From: Geothrix campi
GTDB lineage: Bacteria > Acidobacteriota > Holophagae > Holophagales > Holophagaceae
DNA length: 64,000 nt
Direction of reading: 5' to 3'
NCBI RefSeq assembly: GCF_024609265.1
Contig: NZ_JANHMP010000001.1
Location: 930,001-994,000 of the forward strand
Positions 34,647 to 45,296 of the stretch are shown here, piece after piece. The first letter of the stretch is position 1; each line of letters opens with the position of its first letter. The notes beneath the pieces are model-generated. The model was not told the DNA's origin. It made no database searches and was given only the letters and a program-made list of their open reading frames with translations. A program made the position numbers and the translations under genes.

Positions 34647-37600
34647 TCAGGGCCTGAGCGCCACCACCGTCTCCTCGACCCCAGCCTGCCCTTTCTCCTT
34701 CACCTCGGCGCCCCGGTACAGGGCCCAGCCAGGAAGGCCCCGGGGCACCGTCTTCGTCATGGCCCACTGCTGGACACGGCTGTTGGCGAGGACGAAGACC
34801 AACATGCGCCTGGGATTCCAGGGGTTCGGGAAGGCGGCCAGAAGGCCATCATCAAGCCGGCCATAGGTGCGGCCCTGCCACTTGAACCAGCCGGAACCCG
34901 CTTCGAAAGGCAGCTTGCCTTCGGCTTGGAGGCGCGCGGCAAGGCCATTCTCGGCGGGGCCGCCGAAGACCAGCAGATCGTTGGCAGCCAGATCGGCGTC
35001 GCTCACTTCGGCATCGGACTTCAGGGGCAGCAGCACCTCGGTCATGTTGTCCGCCAGCACCTCGCGGTAGTTCAGCGCGAGGGTGCGCTGGGCCTCGACT
35101 TCACGGGCCGTGCCGAAGACCAGCAGCGTGGCGCTCCAGTCGTCCAGCACATTGCCCGGCACCCAGAAGTTGGCGCGGGGCGTGGGAACGTCGTTCCCAG
35201 CATTGAACACCAGGCGCGTGGGGGGGGCCTGGCTGGGGAAGCTGAAGGTGGCCTTGGCACCCTTCACCTCGATGCGTTCCAGCTTCGCGCCCTGCTCCGT
35301 TTCCACGCTCACGAAGGCCACGAAGGGATAGGCGAAGCCCGCCTGCTCCACGTCGAGCTTCACCGCGTAGGCCTCGCCGGCCTTTTCGACGCGGGCGTGG
35401 ATCTTTGGCGCCGGGAGATCGGCGCGTTCGAGCCAGGGCTTCAGGATCGGCGCCACATCCTTGCCAGCACCCTCGGACAGGGCCTTCAGAAGCTCAGTCG
35501 TGGTGGCGGCTTTGTCGTTGAAGCGCCCCTGGACGGTCTGCATGGCCTTGGCGAAGGCCGCGTTGCCCAGGTGCAGGCGCAGCTGGTGCAGCGCGAAGAC
35601 ACCGCGGATGCGGGGGATCTGGTAGGCACCATAACGGCCGTAGTCCGTGGTGGTGGCCAAGGGGGCCTTCACGCCCTCCTTGACCTCCAGCCAGAGGTGG
35701 CGCGTGGCGAGATCTGCCAGGACCGCACTCTGGCTGTCATAAGCCTTCGCAGGGGGGGTTGGCAGATGCTTCAGCTGCTGCCAGTAGGCGGCTGAGCCGC
35801 TGACGAACCAGTTGTCGGCGTCCGACGCGGGCTTGATCGTCCCGGTCCAGAGTTTCCGCGCATCGTAGCTGTAGGCCTCCTTCACTCCCGACACATCGGG
35901 AGCGGGCGCAGTCTTCGGCGCCTTTGCCTCTTTCCAGGAGGCCTTCGCCGCCTGGAGCTTCGCGGACACCCAGATGGGACTGAACGCTGTATACCCGTGG
36001 GTCAGGTGCGGGGTGGCACCCGGCAGGTCGGCGATCCAGCGGCCGCCCACCAGCTTCTCGCGCTGCGTGGTCTTGCCCTGGTGGGCGATGAAGACGAGCT
36101 TCTCGGCCATCTCGGCCGTGGTGAGCTTGGCATCGCAGGCATGGGGCCGGTTGATGGGGCTGGTGGCCATCAGGCGGGTGGCGATGTCGATGTCGAAGCC
36201 GGTCTTGCCGTACGCCTTGAAGGCTTCCTGGAAGGCGATGTCCCGGTTCCAGGTATTGAAGGCCAGATCCGCCGGGGCGCTGTCGGGGTTGGGGCCGTAC
36301 TCGCTGCGTACCTCGAGGTCCCGGTTGTTGTTGTTGGCCCAGATGAAGTCCTTGTGGTTGCCCGGCGTATCGGCCTGCTTGTCTTTCGTCCCCGTGCGCC
36401 ACAGGCGGGTCTTCGCCGTACCCAGCAGGAAGCAGGCACCCTCGTCGGTCTTGGCGTCGGCCATGGTCCAGTCGTTGGTGTAGAGGCCGTTGTTCTGCCG
36501 GAACAGAAGGTCCGTGGCCTCGTCGATACCGGAGGCGTACTGGGCGGCTTTGCGGATGCGGTTGCTCTGAGGCGTGCCATCAGCGTTGAAGGGCGTCTGG
36601 CCCACGGTGGTCTCGCCCATCACCAGACCGGCCGCATTCAGGTACCAGTCGGTGCCGCTGTGGATGCCCCCCGCGAAGGTCTGCATCACGAAGCGGTGGC
36701 CCTTTTCGGGAGCCACATCCAGCATCACGTTCCATTCGGTGCCGGTGTAGCCGTTCCACATGAACATCTGCGTGAAGATGAACCGCCCGCTCTTGGTGGC
36801 GCCCCTGGTGGCCACGAAGGACGAGCAGTGATCGCCCTCCCCGCCCTTGGCCATCTCGTCCTCGCCCGTCATGAAGGTGCGGCCGCTGAGGGGATGGGCG
36901 GCGTGGGCGAGCCCCTCCCGCAGCTGGCTCATGTCCACGGCGCTGTTCAGCGTCACGATGTCGAGCAGGTCGATGTCCCGGCCCCGGAACTTCGCGCCCG
37001 CCTTCACCGCGCCGTCGGCAATGCCCTTCATCTCCTCCAGGAACTCTACGTCGTACTTGCGGAAGAAGAGCGCGTCCGCCAACTGGCGCTGGTCGGCCCA
37101 CCCCTGGACGGGATCAGCCGTGTTCTTCAGCACGCCGAGCTTGGTGATGTAGCGCACGATCTCCTCGGCCATGAGCTCGCCGTGCTGGCGGCCCCGGGCG
37201 TAGGGAGCGCCCTCGATGTGCAGGAAGGTCCAGCCCCCCATCTCGTAGCGGAAGCCCTTGCCAGCCCAACGCACGGTCTGCATGGGGATGAAGGCCGTGA
37301 CGTCCTCCACCTTCTCAAGCCGGACGCCGCTGAAGAGTGCCGCGCCCGTGGCCAGACCGTTGCGGCCCAGGTGCAGCTGCACGCGATCGGTGGGGGCCGT
37401 GGCCAGGAACAGCACGGACACCTGGCGCGTCGAGGTCCCGGCCACGCTGGGCGATGCGTTGGTGAAGGGGAAGCTTTCCATCGAGAGGCAGGCACCCAGG
37501 GCCGTGGGATAGCGCACCAGCGCGTCGGCCTTCACCCCTTCGGCACGGATGGTGGCGCTGAGCCGATACAGCTCGCCCACCTTCAGCGTCACAGGGGCCG

Positions 37601-37763
37601 AGACCAGCGTGGCTTCGGAACCCGCCGGAACCGCCACCAGACGCAGGTCCTGGGCCTGGCCCGTGGACCCGGGCTTCAGGGTGAAGCCGGACACGGGGAG
37701 ATCGGCAGCACTGGCGAGCACTGCCAGGGCCATCAGCAGCCCGGCGCGAAGCATTCGGATCAT
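34647..37763 (-). CDS. Secreted C45/phospholipase-B-like hydrolase with C-terminal peptidase-like region
   Basis: 1038 residues with a signal peptide (MLRAGLLMALAVLASAA). The middle contains GEDEMAKGGEGDHCSSFVATRG, in which the Cys of DHCSS matches the autoprocessed nucleophile of C45/phospholipase-B-like Ntn hydrolases, followed by GGIHSGTDWYLNAAGLVMGETT. Residues beyond about 560 resemble M1-peptidase-like C-terminal domains (RIRGVFALHQLRLHLG...). Start ATG 37763 with GGAGGCTCCC upstream; longer frames to 38663 are the antisense of the neighbouring gene. Confidence 0.72.
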   Translation of the reverse strand: MIRMLRAGLLMALAVLASAADLPVSGFTLKPGSTGQAQDLRLVAVPAGSEATLVSAPVTLKVGELYRLSATIRAEGVKADALVRYPTALGACLSMESFPFTNASPSVAGTSTRQVSVLFLATAPTDRVQLHLGRNGLATGAALFSGVRLEKVEDVTAFIPMQTVRWAGKGFRYEMGGWTFLHIEGAPYARGRQHGELMAEEIVRYITKLGVLKNTADPVQGWADQRQLADALFFRKYDVEFLEEMKGIADGAVKAGAKFRGRDIDLLDIVTLNSAVDMSQLREGLAHAAHPLSGRTFMTGEDEMAKGGEGDHCSSFVATRGATKSGRFIFTQMFMWNGYTGTEWNVMLDVAPEKGHRFVMQTFAGGIHSGTDWYLNAAGLVMGETTVGQTPFNADGTPQSNRIRKAAQYASGIDEATDLLFRQNNGLYTNDWTMADAKTDEGACFLLGTAKTRLWRTGTKDKQADTPGNHKDFIWANNNNRDLEVRSEYGPNPDSAPADLAFNTWNRDIAFQEAFKAYGKTGFDIDIATRLMATSPINRPHACDAKLTTAEMAEKLVFIAHQGKTTQREKLVGGRWIADLPGATPHLTHGYTAFSPIWVSAKLQAAKASWKEAKAPKTAPAPDVSGVKEAYSYDARKLWTGTIKPASDADNWFVSGSAAYWQQLKHLPTPPAKAYDSQSAVLADLATRHLWLEVKEGVKAPLATTTDYGRYGAYQIPRIRGVFALHQLRLHLGNAAFAKAMQTVQGRFNDKAATTTELLKALSEGAGKDVAPILKPWLERADLPAPKIHARVEKAGEAYAVKLDVEQAGFAYPFVAFVSVETEQGAKLERIEVKGAKATFSFPSQAPPTRLVFNAGNDVPTPRANFWVPGNVLDDWSATLLVFGTAREVEAQRTLALNYREVLADNMTEVLLPLKSDAEVSDADLAANDLLVFGGPAENGLAARLQAEGKLPFEAGSGWFKWQGRTYGRLDDGLLAAFPNPWNPRRMLVFVLANSRVQQWAMTKTVPRGLPGWALYRGAEVKEKGQAGVEETVVALRP

Positions 37764-37850
37764 GGGAGCCTCCACCCATGAGGATGCCAAACAAATCGCC
37801 GAATTGCCTCGCTTTTTGAGGCAATCCCGCGGCCCGGCTACCCTGGGGAG

Positions 37851-38720
37851 ATGGCACTGAAAAAATGGACCTTCACCGTGGACCCCGAGGACGCAGAGTT
37901 GCGCCTGGATCAGCTCATCGCCAAGCGCACCGAGCTGTCGCGCCGGGCGGCCCGCGAGGCCCTGAAGCTGGGCGGCGTGCAGGTGGACCGCAAGCGCGTG
38001 AAGGTGGCGGGCAAGCTGGTGAAACCCGGCCTCGAGATCCGCGTGGCCTTCGATCCCGATCTGCCGCCTGTGCCGACCACGGCCATCCCCATCGTCTACG
38101 AGGACGAATGGATCCTCGCCGTGGACAAGCCTGCGGGCCTGGCCACCCAGGGCACCTGGGCCACGGACCGCCACGACCTCCTGGCCCTGCTGAAGACCCA
38201 GCGGCCGGACCTGAAGCTGTTCCTGCACCACCGCCTGGACCAGGGCACCTCGGGCCTGCTGGTGTTGGCGAAGCATGCGAAGGCCAACGCCGGTCTCGCC
38301 GCCGCGTTCGCGGGCCGGGATCTGGAGAAGCTCTACCTGGTGCGGGTTTCCGAACCCCTGGACGCCTGCGTGGTGGAGGCCCCCATCGGCCGCCTGCGGG
38401 GCGCGGATCCAGGCCGCTTCGGCTGCGCGGGCGACCTCCTGGATCCCAAGTCCGCCCGCACGGATTTCCGCCCGGCCACGGCGGAGGAAACGGCCGGCCT
38501 GATGCCCGGCCATTACCTCGTGGCCCGCATCCACACCGGCCGCACCCATCAGATCCGCGTCCACCTGGCCCACCTGGGCCGGCCGGTCCTGGGCGACACC
38601 CTGTATGGCGGCGCGCCCTCGGATCGCCTCTGGCTCCACGCCTGGCGGCTGGGACTGAAGCACCCAGTCACGGGTGAGGATCTGAGGCTGGAAGCCCCCC
38701 CGACGAGGTTCCAGCCATGA
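37851..38720 (+). CDS. RluA-family pseudouridine synthase
   Basis: 289 residues. N-terminal S4 RNA-binding domain (RLDQLIAKRTELSRRAAREAL) followed by the catalytic domain with HHRLDQGTSGLLVLAKH (catalytic Asp) and GRTHQIRVHLAHLGRPVLGD. It isomerises uridine in rRNA or tRNA; the exact target is unclear (RluC/RluD relative). Its stop overlaps the next start (ATGA). Confidence 0.93.
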   Translation: MALKKWTFTVDPEDAELRLDQLIAKRTELSRRAAREALKLGGVQVDRKRVKVAGKLVKPGLEIRVAFDPDLPPVPTTAIPIVYEDEWILAVDKPAGLATQGTWATDRHDLLALLKTQRPDLKLFLHHRLDQGTSGLLVLAKHAKANAGLAAAFAGRDLEKLYLVRVSEPLDACVVEAPIGRLRGADPGRFGCAGDLLDPKSARTDFRPATAEETAGLMPGHYLVARIHTGRTHQIRVHLAHLGRPVLGDTLYGGAPSDRLWLHAWRLGLKHPVTGEDLRLEAPPTRFQP

Positions 38721-39664
38721 AGCTTCCGATCCTCTTCAACCCGGCCTCGGGCACCTCGCCGAAGGATCCGGATGCCCTGCTGCGGCCGCTCCCGAAGGAT
38801 CTGCGGGACCGGGTTGAGCCCACCCCCTTCGGCCCGCCCTGGGATTTCGAACCGGCCATCGCCCAGGCCATCCGCCTCGAGGGCCCGCTGCTGGTGTGGG
38901 GCGGGGACGGCACCATCCACCACGCGGCGAAGGCCCTGATCGACCGCGGCTGTCCAGTCCCCCTCGGCGCCATCCCCGGCGGCAGCGGCAACGGCCTGGC
39001 CCGGGGCCTCCGCACGCCCCTGGAGCCTGCGGGCGCACTGCAGCGCCTGCTGGAGGGCCGGGAACTGCGGATGGACCTGCCCCGCCTCGACGGGGCCCCC
39101 TTCATGAACGTCTGCGGCACGGGCTTCGAGGCCGCCGTGGCCCACCGCTTCGACGCCCTGCCCGGCCGCGGGTTCACCACCTACGCCCGGGCCTGCTGGC
39201 ACCTCTGGCGCACCTGGCCCGCCGCCGCCCTGACGTGGGATGCCGAACAGGAGCCCATGCCCTCCGCCAAGGGGCGGATCGAACGCATCCGTGCCGCCTT
39301 CCATGCCCCTGGCACCGGTCTGCCGACCACCGCCTGGAGCCTCTGCTTTGCCAACCTTCCGACCTATGGCGGTGGCGTGTGGATCGCTCCGGCCGCCGAT
39401 CCCACCGACGGCTGCCTCCAGTGGGCCACGCTGGCGCGGCCGTCGTGGTTCGATCTGCTGACGGAGGCCCCCTCGCTGTTCCGGGAGGGCGGCCACACGC
39501 CCCTGCGCCAGGAGGGCCGCCTGCGCCGCGCCACCTTGCGCCTGGAGCGCCCCCTGCCCTGGCACCTGGACGGCGAACCCGTGGCCGAGCGCGACCGCGC
39601 GGAACTCACCGTGGATTCGCGGGCGTTCCGCATGCAGGTGACGGGCGCCTGTCCCTGGCTGTAA
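38717..39664 (+). CDS. Diacylglycerol-kinase-like (DAGK catalytic domain) lipid kinase
   Basis: 315 residues with the DAGK signature LLVWGGDGTIHHAAKAL, then GAIPGGSGNGLARGL, and a C-terminal domain ending WHLDGEPV, as in the YegS/BmrU/LCB5 family. Likely phosphorylates a membrane lipid; substrate unknown. It overlaps the upstream pseudouridine synthase by 4 bp. Confidence 0.9.
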   Translation: MKLPILFNPASGTSPKDPDALLRPLPKDLRDRVEPTPFGPPWDFEPAIAQAIRLEGPLLVWGGDGTIHHAAKALIDRGCPVPLGAIPGGSGNGLARGLRTPLEPAGALQRLLEGRELRMDLPRLDGAPFMNVCGTGFEAAVAHRFDALPGRGFTTYARACWHLWRTWPAAALTWDAEQEPMPSAKGRIERIRAAFHAPGTGLPTTAWSLCFANLPTYGGGVWIAPAADPTDGCLQWATLARPSWFDLLTEAPSLFREGGHTPLRQEGRLRRATLRLERPLPWHLDGEPVAERDRAELTVDSRAFRMQVTGACPWL

Positions 39665-39677
39665 GGCGAGGCTTCAC

Positions 39678-39709
39678 GCAGAAGCGGCCCCATTCGGGGC
39701 CGTTTCTGC
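39678..39709. terminator. Intrinsic terminator between convergent genes
   Basis: A 14-bp stem (GCAGAAGCGGCCCC / GGGGCCGTTTCTGC, one G-T pair) with a 4-base loop lies 14 bp after the lipid-kinase stop and 18 bp from the stop of the convergent gene, so it may serve both. Confidence 0.65.
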
Positions 39710-39726
39710 ACCGGGGAACTGCCTGG

Positions 39727-40596
39727 CTAGCGTGGAAAGACGGCCGGTCCCGACAGGCTGGGCCCACGGAATTCGGCACTGACGCTGGGGCTGGCGCCCC
39801 AGAGACCCGCCACCATCTTGACCTGGCTGAGGTCCACGGCAGCCGGATCCCAGTCCCGGCGGACGGTCAGGGTATAGGGGCTCCTGGCGTCAGACCACCA
39901 GGCGGGATCATCCACGATGATGTAGACCGCAGTGGCCTCCTTGCCGGGGTTCTTGTAGGTCAGGAGCACAGGCTGGTGGGCGATGGCCGCCTGGAGCATG
40001 CCCGGGCCGGGCTGGCCCCACTTGTCCACCAGCATGAGCCGGAACCAGCCCAGGTTCGCGTGGTTGACCTCGAACTGGGCCGTGCCGCCGGCCGGGACGG
40101 ATACGCCGTAGGCGCGCCAACCGGCTGGGTAGAGGACGTAGTCGCTGATTTCATCCACGTTCGGCCCGATGGCTGTCACCGGGAGGAACCCGCGCCGGGA
40201 AATCCACTGGATCTCTCCGATGATGTCCCGGCGCTGCCAGTAGAAGGCGGTGGGAAACACCGTGCACCGGTCCCAGGCCGGGGGCACCACGGTCCGGGTG
40301 CCGGGATAGAGGGCCAGGCTGGTCACGCGGGGCGCCGCGGCCGGGCGTGAGATCCCGCCACCTGCGAAGGTGCCCGGGCGGCGTTCCAGCCGGTCTGAGG
40401 TCTCCGCATCGGGTGCCGATCTCGGATTGTCCTGGCGGGAAACCCCGGGGGACGGCCGTTCGCCCAGGGAACGCATCGGCTGTGGCATTGCGCCACGGCT
40501 CCGCGACTGCTGTGGCGGAGCGCCACAGAGGGCCGAGGCCAGAATCAGACCAGATAAGACCGCTGCAGCTCGGAATTGCGGACTCTGGAACCTCAT
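39727..40596 (-). CDS. Secreted protein of unknown function
   Basis: 289 residues. A signal peptide ([16 protein letters not shown]) may be a lipobox-less Sec signal; Cys follows immediately at ALCG, so lipoprotein status is possible. A Pro/Ser/Arg-rich linker (30-95) precedes a beta-rich domain with [35 protein letters not shown] and [19 protein letters not shown]. Function unknown. Start ATG 40596 behind GGGGGTG. Confidence 0.6.
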   Translation of the reverse strand: MRFQSPQFRAAAVLSGLILASALCGAPPQQSRSRGAMPQPMRSLGERPSPGVSRQDNPRSAPDAETSDRLERRPGTFAGGGISRPAAAPRVTSLALYPGTRTVVPPAWDRCTVFPTAFYWQRRDIIGEIQWISRRGFLPVTAIGPNVDEISDYVLYPAGWRAYGVSVPAGGTAQFEVNHANLGWFRLMLVDKWGQPGPGMLQAAIAHQPVLLTYKNPGKEATAVYIIVDDPAWWSDARSPYTLTVRRDWDPAAVDLSQVKMVAGLWGASPSVSAEFRGPSLSGPAVFPR

Positions 40597-40693
40597 CGCA
40601 CACCCCCTTGGTTCCGGTGGAACACCATTATCAAGCCAGAGCCATGCCAGTGCCTGGGTTATTCTGACGGCGTCTAAACATGGGGGCCTCAAG

Positions 40694-42061
40694 GTGTTCG
40701 GCAAGATCCAGCATATCCATTTCGTGGGCATCGGCGGTATCGGGATGTCCGGCATCGCCGAGGTGCTCGCCAACCTGGGTCACAAGGTCTCCGGCTCGGA
40801 TCTCAAGGAGAGCGCCGTCACCCAGCGCCTGCGCAGCCTGGGCATCACGGTGCACCTGGGCCACCAGAGCGAGGCCATCGAAGGCGCCCAGGTGGTGGTC
40901 ATCTCCTCGGCCGTGAAGGGTGACAACCCTGAAGTCGTGGCCGCCCATGCCGCCAAGGTGCCGGTGATCCCCCGGGGAGAGATGCTGGCGGAGCTGATGC
41001 GCATGAAATACGGCGTTGCGGTGGCGGGCTCCCACGGGAAGACCACCACCACCAGCATGGTCGCCCAGGTGCTCAGCCACGGCGGCCTCGACCCCACCAT
41101 CGTCATCGGCGGCAAGCTGGGCACCATCGGCAGCAACGCCAAGCTGGGCAAGGGTCCCGTCCTGGTGGCCGAGGCCGACGAGAGCGACGGCAGCTTCCTC
41201 ATGCTGAACCCCACCCTGGCCACCATCACCAACATCGACCGGGAGCACCTGGACCACTACAAGGATCTGGAGGAGATCCAGGATGCCTTCGTGGCCTTCG
41301 CCAACAAGGTGCCCTTCTACGGCTCGGTGTTCCTCTGCATGGACGATCCCCACGCCGCCGCCGTGCGCCCGCGCCTGAAGCGCCAGGTCCGCACCTACGG
41401 CACCCACCCCCAGGTGGACATCCGCGCCCAGGAGATCCGCCAGGAGGGCTTCCACACCCACTTCAAGGTCCGCGCCTACGGTGAGGATCTGGGCGCCTTC
41501 AGCCTGGGCGTGCCCGGCCACCACATGGTGCTGAACGCCCTGGCCGCCATCGGCATCGCCCTCGAACTCGAAGTGGAGCGCGAAGTCATCCGCACCAGCC
41601 TGGCCGAGTTCACCGGCGCCGACCGGCGCTTCCACCTCAAGGGCGAGAAGAACGGCGTGCTGGTGGTGGACGACTACGGGCACCACCCCACGGAGATCGC
41701 TGCCACCCTCGCGGCGGCCCGCGCGGGCTTCCCCGACCGGCGCATCGTGGCGGCCTTCCAGCCCCACCGCTACAGCCGCACCAAGGCCCTGCTGGACGAA
41801 TTCGGCACGGCGTTCTTCGAGGCGGATTCCGTGGTCGTCACCGACATCTATCCCGCCGGCGAGCCCCCCATCCAGGGGGTTGACGGCGCGGCCGTGGTGG
41901 AGGCCCTCCGTTCCCACGGGCAGAAGGAGGTCCACCTCGCCGGTCGCGTGGACGACCTGCCGGAGGTGCTGCGCCGCCTCACCCGCAGCGGGGATCTGCT
42001 CATCACGTTCGGTGCCGGGTCCATCACCCAGGCCGGCCCTGCCTTCCTGGCCCTGGATTGA
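40694..42061 (+). CDS. murC: UDP-N-acetylmuramate--L-alanine ligase
   Basis: 455 residues. Peptidoglycan precursor ligase with the N-terminal motif [18 protein letters not shown], the ATP-binding [24 protein letters not shown] and the C-terminal [24 protein letters not shown] start at 40694. Next to an M14 carboxypeptidase rather than other mur genes. Confidence 0.96.
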   Translation: MFGKIQHIHFVGIGGIGMSGIAEVLANLGHKVSGSDLKESAVTQRLRSLGITVHLGHQSEAIEGAQVVVISSAVKGDNPEVVAAHAAKVPVIPRGEMLAELMRMKYGVAVAGSHGKTTTTSMVAQVLSHGGLDPTIVIGGKLGTIGSNAKLGKGPVLVAEADESDGSFLMLNPTLATITNIDREHLDHYKDLEEIQDAFVAFANKVPFYGSVFLCMDDPHAAAVRPRLKRQVRTYGTHPQVDIRAQEIRQEGFHTHFKVRAYGEDLGAFSLGVPGHHMVLNALAAIGIALELEVEREVIRTSLAEFTGADRRFHLKGEKNGVLVVDDYGHHPTEIAATLAAARAGFPDRRIVAAFQPHRYSRTKALLDEFGTAFFEADSVVVTDIYPAGEPPIQGVDGAAVVEALRSHGQKEVHLAGRVDDLPEVLRRLTRSGDLLITFGAGSITQAGPAFLALD

Positions 42062-42063
42062 CC

Positions 42064-44691
42064 ATGGCCTTCCCGGCCCGGCGCCTGCTGCCCGCCCTGT
42101 TCTCCCTGGCGCCCCTGCTGGCGGGCCTGCCCCCCGGCCTGCTGCCCGCGGGCGACCACCGCCCGGAAGTGCCCCAACCGGATCTTGGCGCCCGCTACAC
42201 CCCCCACCACGCCCTGCTGGCCTACGTCCGCGCCCTGGCCGCCGCCGCGCCGGACCGCGTGAAGCTCCTCACCCTGAACGTCACCGAGGAGGGCCGCGAG
42301 CAGCCCTTCCTCGTCATCAGTTCGCCGGAAAACCTGCAACGCCTGGATGAGCTCCAGGCCCTCAATGCCAAGCTCGCGGATCCGCGGACCTGCAGCGAGG
42401 ACGAAGCCCACCGCATCGCGGAGACCAACCCCGCCTTCGTGTGGCTGGGCTACTCGGTCCACGGCTCCGAGGCATCGGGTTCCGAGGCGGCGCTGGCCGT
42501 GGCCTACCACTTCGCCGCCGGGCGGTCCCCCGAGGTGCTGAAGCAGCTCGAGCGCGTGGTGCTCCTCATGGATCTCACGCAGGACCCCGATGGCCAGGCC
42601 CGGCATCTCCAGGCGGTGGCGGAAGCGGCCACACCCTTCGGCACCAGCGATCCCATGGACGCGCAGAACACCACCCGCTGGCCCAGCGGCCGGTTCAACC
42701 ACCGGCTCTTCGACCTGAACCGGGACTGGGCCTGGCAGACCCAGGGCGAGTCCCGCGCCAAGACCGCCGCCTTCCTGCGCTGGAACCCCCAGGTGCTAGC
42801 GGACCACCACGAGATGTGGGCCGAGGCCACCTACTACTTCCCACCCACCATGCAGCCCATCCACGAGGCGCTGCCGGAGGCCTTCTCCGGCCGCTGGCAG
42901 GCCGCCTTCGGCCAGCGCGTGGCGCGGGCCTTCGACGCCCACGGCTGGGCCTACTTCAGCCGCGACGTGTTCGACCTCTTCTATCCCGGCTACGGGGATT
43001 CCTGGCCCACCTTCCAGGGCGCCGTGGGCATGACCTTCGAAGTGGCCGGCCAGGGCGGCCCCGCCTACAAGCGCCAGGATGGCGAGCTCCTCACCCTCGA
43101 AGGCCGCATCCAGCGCCACGTGGCCGCCAGCCTGGCCACCGTGGCCACCGCCGCGGCCGAGCATCAGGCCCTGCTCTGGGATTTCCAGCGGGCCCGCCGC
43201 GAGCGCGTGGCCCAGGGCGACCGCGCCGGGGCCTTCCTGCTGGCCGAGGGGGCGGATCCGGGCCGGACGCGCGCCCTGGTGGACCTGCTGGGCCGCAACG
43301 GCATCGAAGTGCTGCGCACCACGGCTGCCGTCGCCACGGCCGGCCTGGAATCCATCGGCCTCGCGAAGGCTCCCGGCCTGCCCCCCGGTAGCTATCTGGT
43401 GCCCCTCGACCAGCCCCGGGGCGCCCTGGCCCAGGCCCTGCTCGAAGGCGAGGCCCACATGGGGCCCAAGCCCACCTACGACCTCACCGCCTGGAGCCTC
43501 CCCCTGGCCTTCCACGTGCCCGCCTGGCGGGCGAAGCTGCGCCCCAAGGTCGGCACGGAGCGCTCCACACCTCCTACGGCCGCCGCGGAGAACGTCATTC
43601 CCCCCGCCGCCTGGGGCTACCTCCTCCCCGGGGGTCAGGAGGGCACCGAGCGCACGCTGGCGGCCCTGCTCCGGGAGGGCTTCCACGCCACGGCCCTGGC
43701 GGAAGCCGCCACCTTCAAGGGCCAGCGCTTCGGGCCAGGCACCCTCGTCCTGCCCCGGCGCACGAACCCGGAAGCCCTCTCCGGACGCCTGCAGGCCCTC
43801 GCCCGGGAGAACCAGCATCCCGTGGTCGCCGTGGACACCGCCCAGATGGACGCCGGGCCCGATCTGGGCTCCAACCGTGCCCTGATCCTCCGCACGCCGC
43901 GCATCGCCGTGCTCATGGACCGCCCCGCCAATCCCATGGCCTTCGGCGCCGTGGCCCACACCCTCACCGAGGCGGGCCTGCCCTTCGTGCAGCTGCGGGC
44001 CGACCGCTTCGGCGCCGTTCCGCTGGCGCGCTTCACCCATGTGGTCGTGGTGGATGACGGCGCCCAGGGCAAGGCCTGGCAGCAGACCCTCGGCGAGGGC
44101 GGCGCCACCAAGCTGAAGGCCTGGATCACCGAGGGCGGCAGCCTCCTGGCCTTCCAGGGCGGCGCGGCCTACGCCTCCCGCGCGGGCCTCACCCCCACGG
44201 GCTACCACCTGCTGGCCAAGGCTGCCGAGGAAGCCCGGCTCAAGGAGAAGGATCCCAAGCGCGAGGCGCCCAAGGCCGATCCCGCCGAGCTGGTGCGGCC
44301 CTGGGACAAGCGCGAGGAACGGGCCCTGGAGGAGAGCATCCCCGGCGCCTTCCTGAAGGTGCAGGTGGACGGCAGCCACCCCCTGGCCTGGGGCCTCCAC
44401 ACCGATGGCACCGCCGCGGTGCTGGACACCAGCGATCCCATCCTCGAGCTGAGCCCCGGCGGCGAGAACCCCCTGCGCTACGGCAAGGAGGAGCTGAAGG
44501 TCTCGGGCCTGGTGCCCAAGGCCATGGAAGCCAAGCTCCAGCAGACGGCCTACGCCTTCCGCGAGAAGCTGGGCCTGGGCGCGGTGATCCTGGTGGCGGG
44601 CGATCCGGTCTTCCGCGGGCAGGCGCCCTTCACGCGGCGCCTGCTGTTCAACGCGATCTTCTTCGGGGCCTACCGGCCTGCTCCAGAATGA
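42064..44691 (+). CDS. Secreted M14-family zinc carboxypeptidase
   Basis: 875 residues with a signal peptide (LLPALFSLAPLLAGLPPGLLPAG). The M14 zinc site is HGSE (near 133) with the later His in LADHHEMW (near 245), and the arginine region FDLNRDWAWQ. GMTFEVAGQGG supplies the likely catalytic Glu. The C-terminal ~350 residues form a separate domain of unknown role. Probably trims peptides outside the cytoplasm. Start ATG 42064, 2 bp after the murC stop. Confidence 0.86.
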   Translation: MAFPARRLLPALFSLAPLLAGLPPGLLPAGDHRPEVPQPDLGARYTPHHALLAYVRALAAAAPDRVKLLTLNVTEEGREQPFLVISSPENLQRLDELQALNAKLADPRTCSEDEAHRIAETNPAFVWLGYSVHGSEASGSEAALAVAYHFAAGRSPEVLKQLERVVLLMDLTQDPDGQARHLQAVAEAATPFGTSDPMDAQNTTRWPSGRFNHRLFDLNRDWAWQTQGESRAKTAAFLRWNPQVLADHHEMWAEATYYFPPTMQPIHEALPEAFSGRWQAAFGQRVARAFDAHGWAYFSRDVFDLFYPGYGDSWPTFQGAVGMTFEVAGQGGPAYKRQDGELLTLEGRIQRHVAASLATVATAAAEHQALLWDFQRARRERVAQGDRAGAFLLAEGADPGRTRALVDLLGRNGIEVLRTTAAVATAGLESIGLAKAPGLPPGSYLVPLDQPRGALAQALLEGEAHMGPKPTYDLTAWSLPLAFHVPAWRAKLRPKVGTERSTPPTAAAENVIPPAAWGYLLPGGQEGTERTLAALLREGFHATALAEAATFKGQRFGPGTLVLPRRTNPEALSGRLQALARENQHPVVAVDTAQMDAGPDLGSNRALILRTPRIAVLMDRPANPMAFGAVAHTLTEAGLPFVQLRADRFGAVPLARFTHVVVVDDGAQGKAWQQTLGEGGATKLKAWITEGGSLLAFQGGAAYASRAGLTPTGYHLLAKAAEEARLKEKDPKREAPKADPAELVRPWDKREERALEESIPGAFLKVQVDGSHPLAWGLHTDGTAAVLDTSDPILELSPGGENPLRYGKEELKVSGLVPKAMEAKLQQTAYAFREKLGLGAVILVAGDPVFRGQAPFTRRLLFNAIFFGAYRPAPE

Positions 44692-45296
44692 GGCCCGGAA
44701 TGATGGATGATCGGATGACGAACCCCAGCGGCCTGCGCTTCACCCTCGCCATCACCGGCGCCTCGGGCTCGGCTTTCGGCGTGGCGGTGCTGCGGCGCCT
44801 GTCGGCCAGCCCCGCCGTGGCGCAGATCGCGCTGCTGCTCTCGCCCACGGGGAAGCGCTGCCTGCTGGACGAGACCGGCCTCACGCCCAAGGACCTCGCC
44901 GCCCTGCCGAAAGTCGGCCTGCGCGACGAGCGCGACCTGGGCGCCGACATCTCCTCCGGCTCGTACCGCCACGACGGCATGGCCCTCGTGCCGTGCAGCG
45001 CCGGGGCCCTGGGCCGCATCGCCACCGGCGTGAGCGAATCCCTGGTGAGCCGCGCCGCCGACGTGTGCCTGAAGGAGCGCCGCCCCCTCGTGCTCTGCCT
45101 GCGCGAAACACCCCTCAACCGCGTCCACCTGGAGAACATGCTCCGCGTCCACGACGCCGGCGCCGTGGTCATGCCCCTCATGCCCGGCTTCTACAGCAGC
45201 CCAAAAACCCTCGACGACCTCTACGACACCTTCGCCACCCGCGTGCTGGACCAGCTGGGCCTGAAGGAGGATGACCCTCGGCGGTGGAAGAGCTAA
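44688..45296 (+). CDS. ubiX: UbiX-family flavin prenyltransferase
   Basis: 202 residues (start 44688, or 44715 for a shorter form). Flavin-binding Rossmann-like fold with LAITGASGSAFGVAVL, PCSAGALGRIATG, LCLRETPLNRVHLENML and PLMPGFYSSPKTLDDL. Makes prenylated FMN for UbiD-type decarboxylases. Start overlaps the carboxypeptidase stop. Confidence 0.9.
   Translation: MRPGMMDDRMTNPSGLRFTLAITGASGSAFGVAVLRRLSASPAVAQIALLLSPTGKRCLLDETGLTPKDLAALPKVGLRDERDLGADISSGSYRHDGMALVPCSAGALGRIATGVSESLVSRAADVCLKERRPLVLCLRETPLNRVHLENMLRVHDAGAVVMPLMPGFYSSPKTLDDLYDTFATRVLDQLGLKEDDPRRWKS

Noticed and set aside
37764-38663. 900-bp upstream extension of the phospholipase-B-like frame
   Set aside because: It is the antisense of the RluA-family gene and lacks its own signals; the signal peptide at the ATG 37763 fixes the start.
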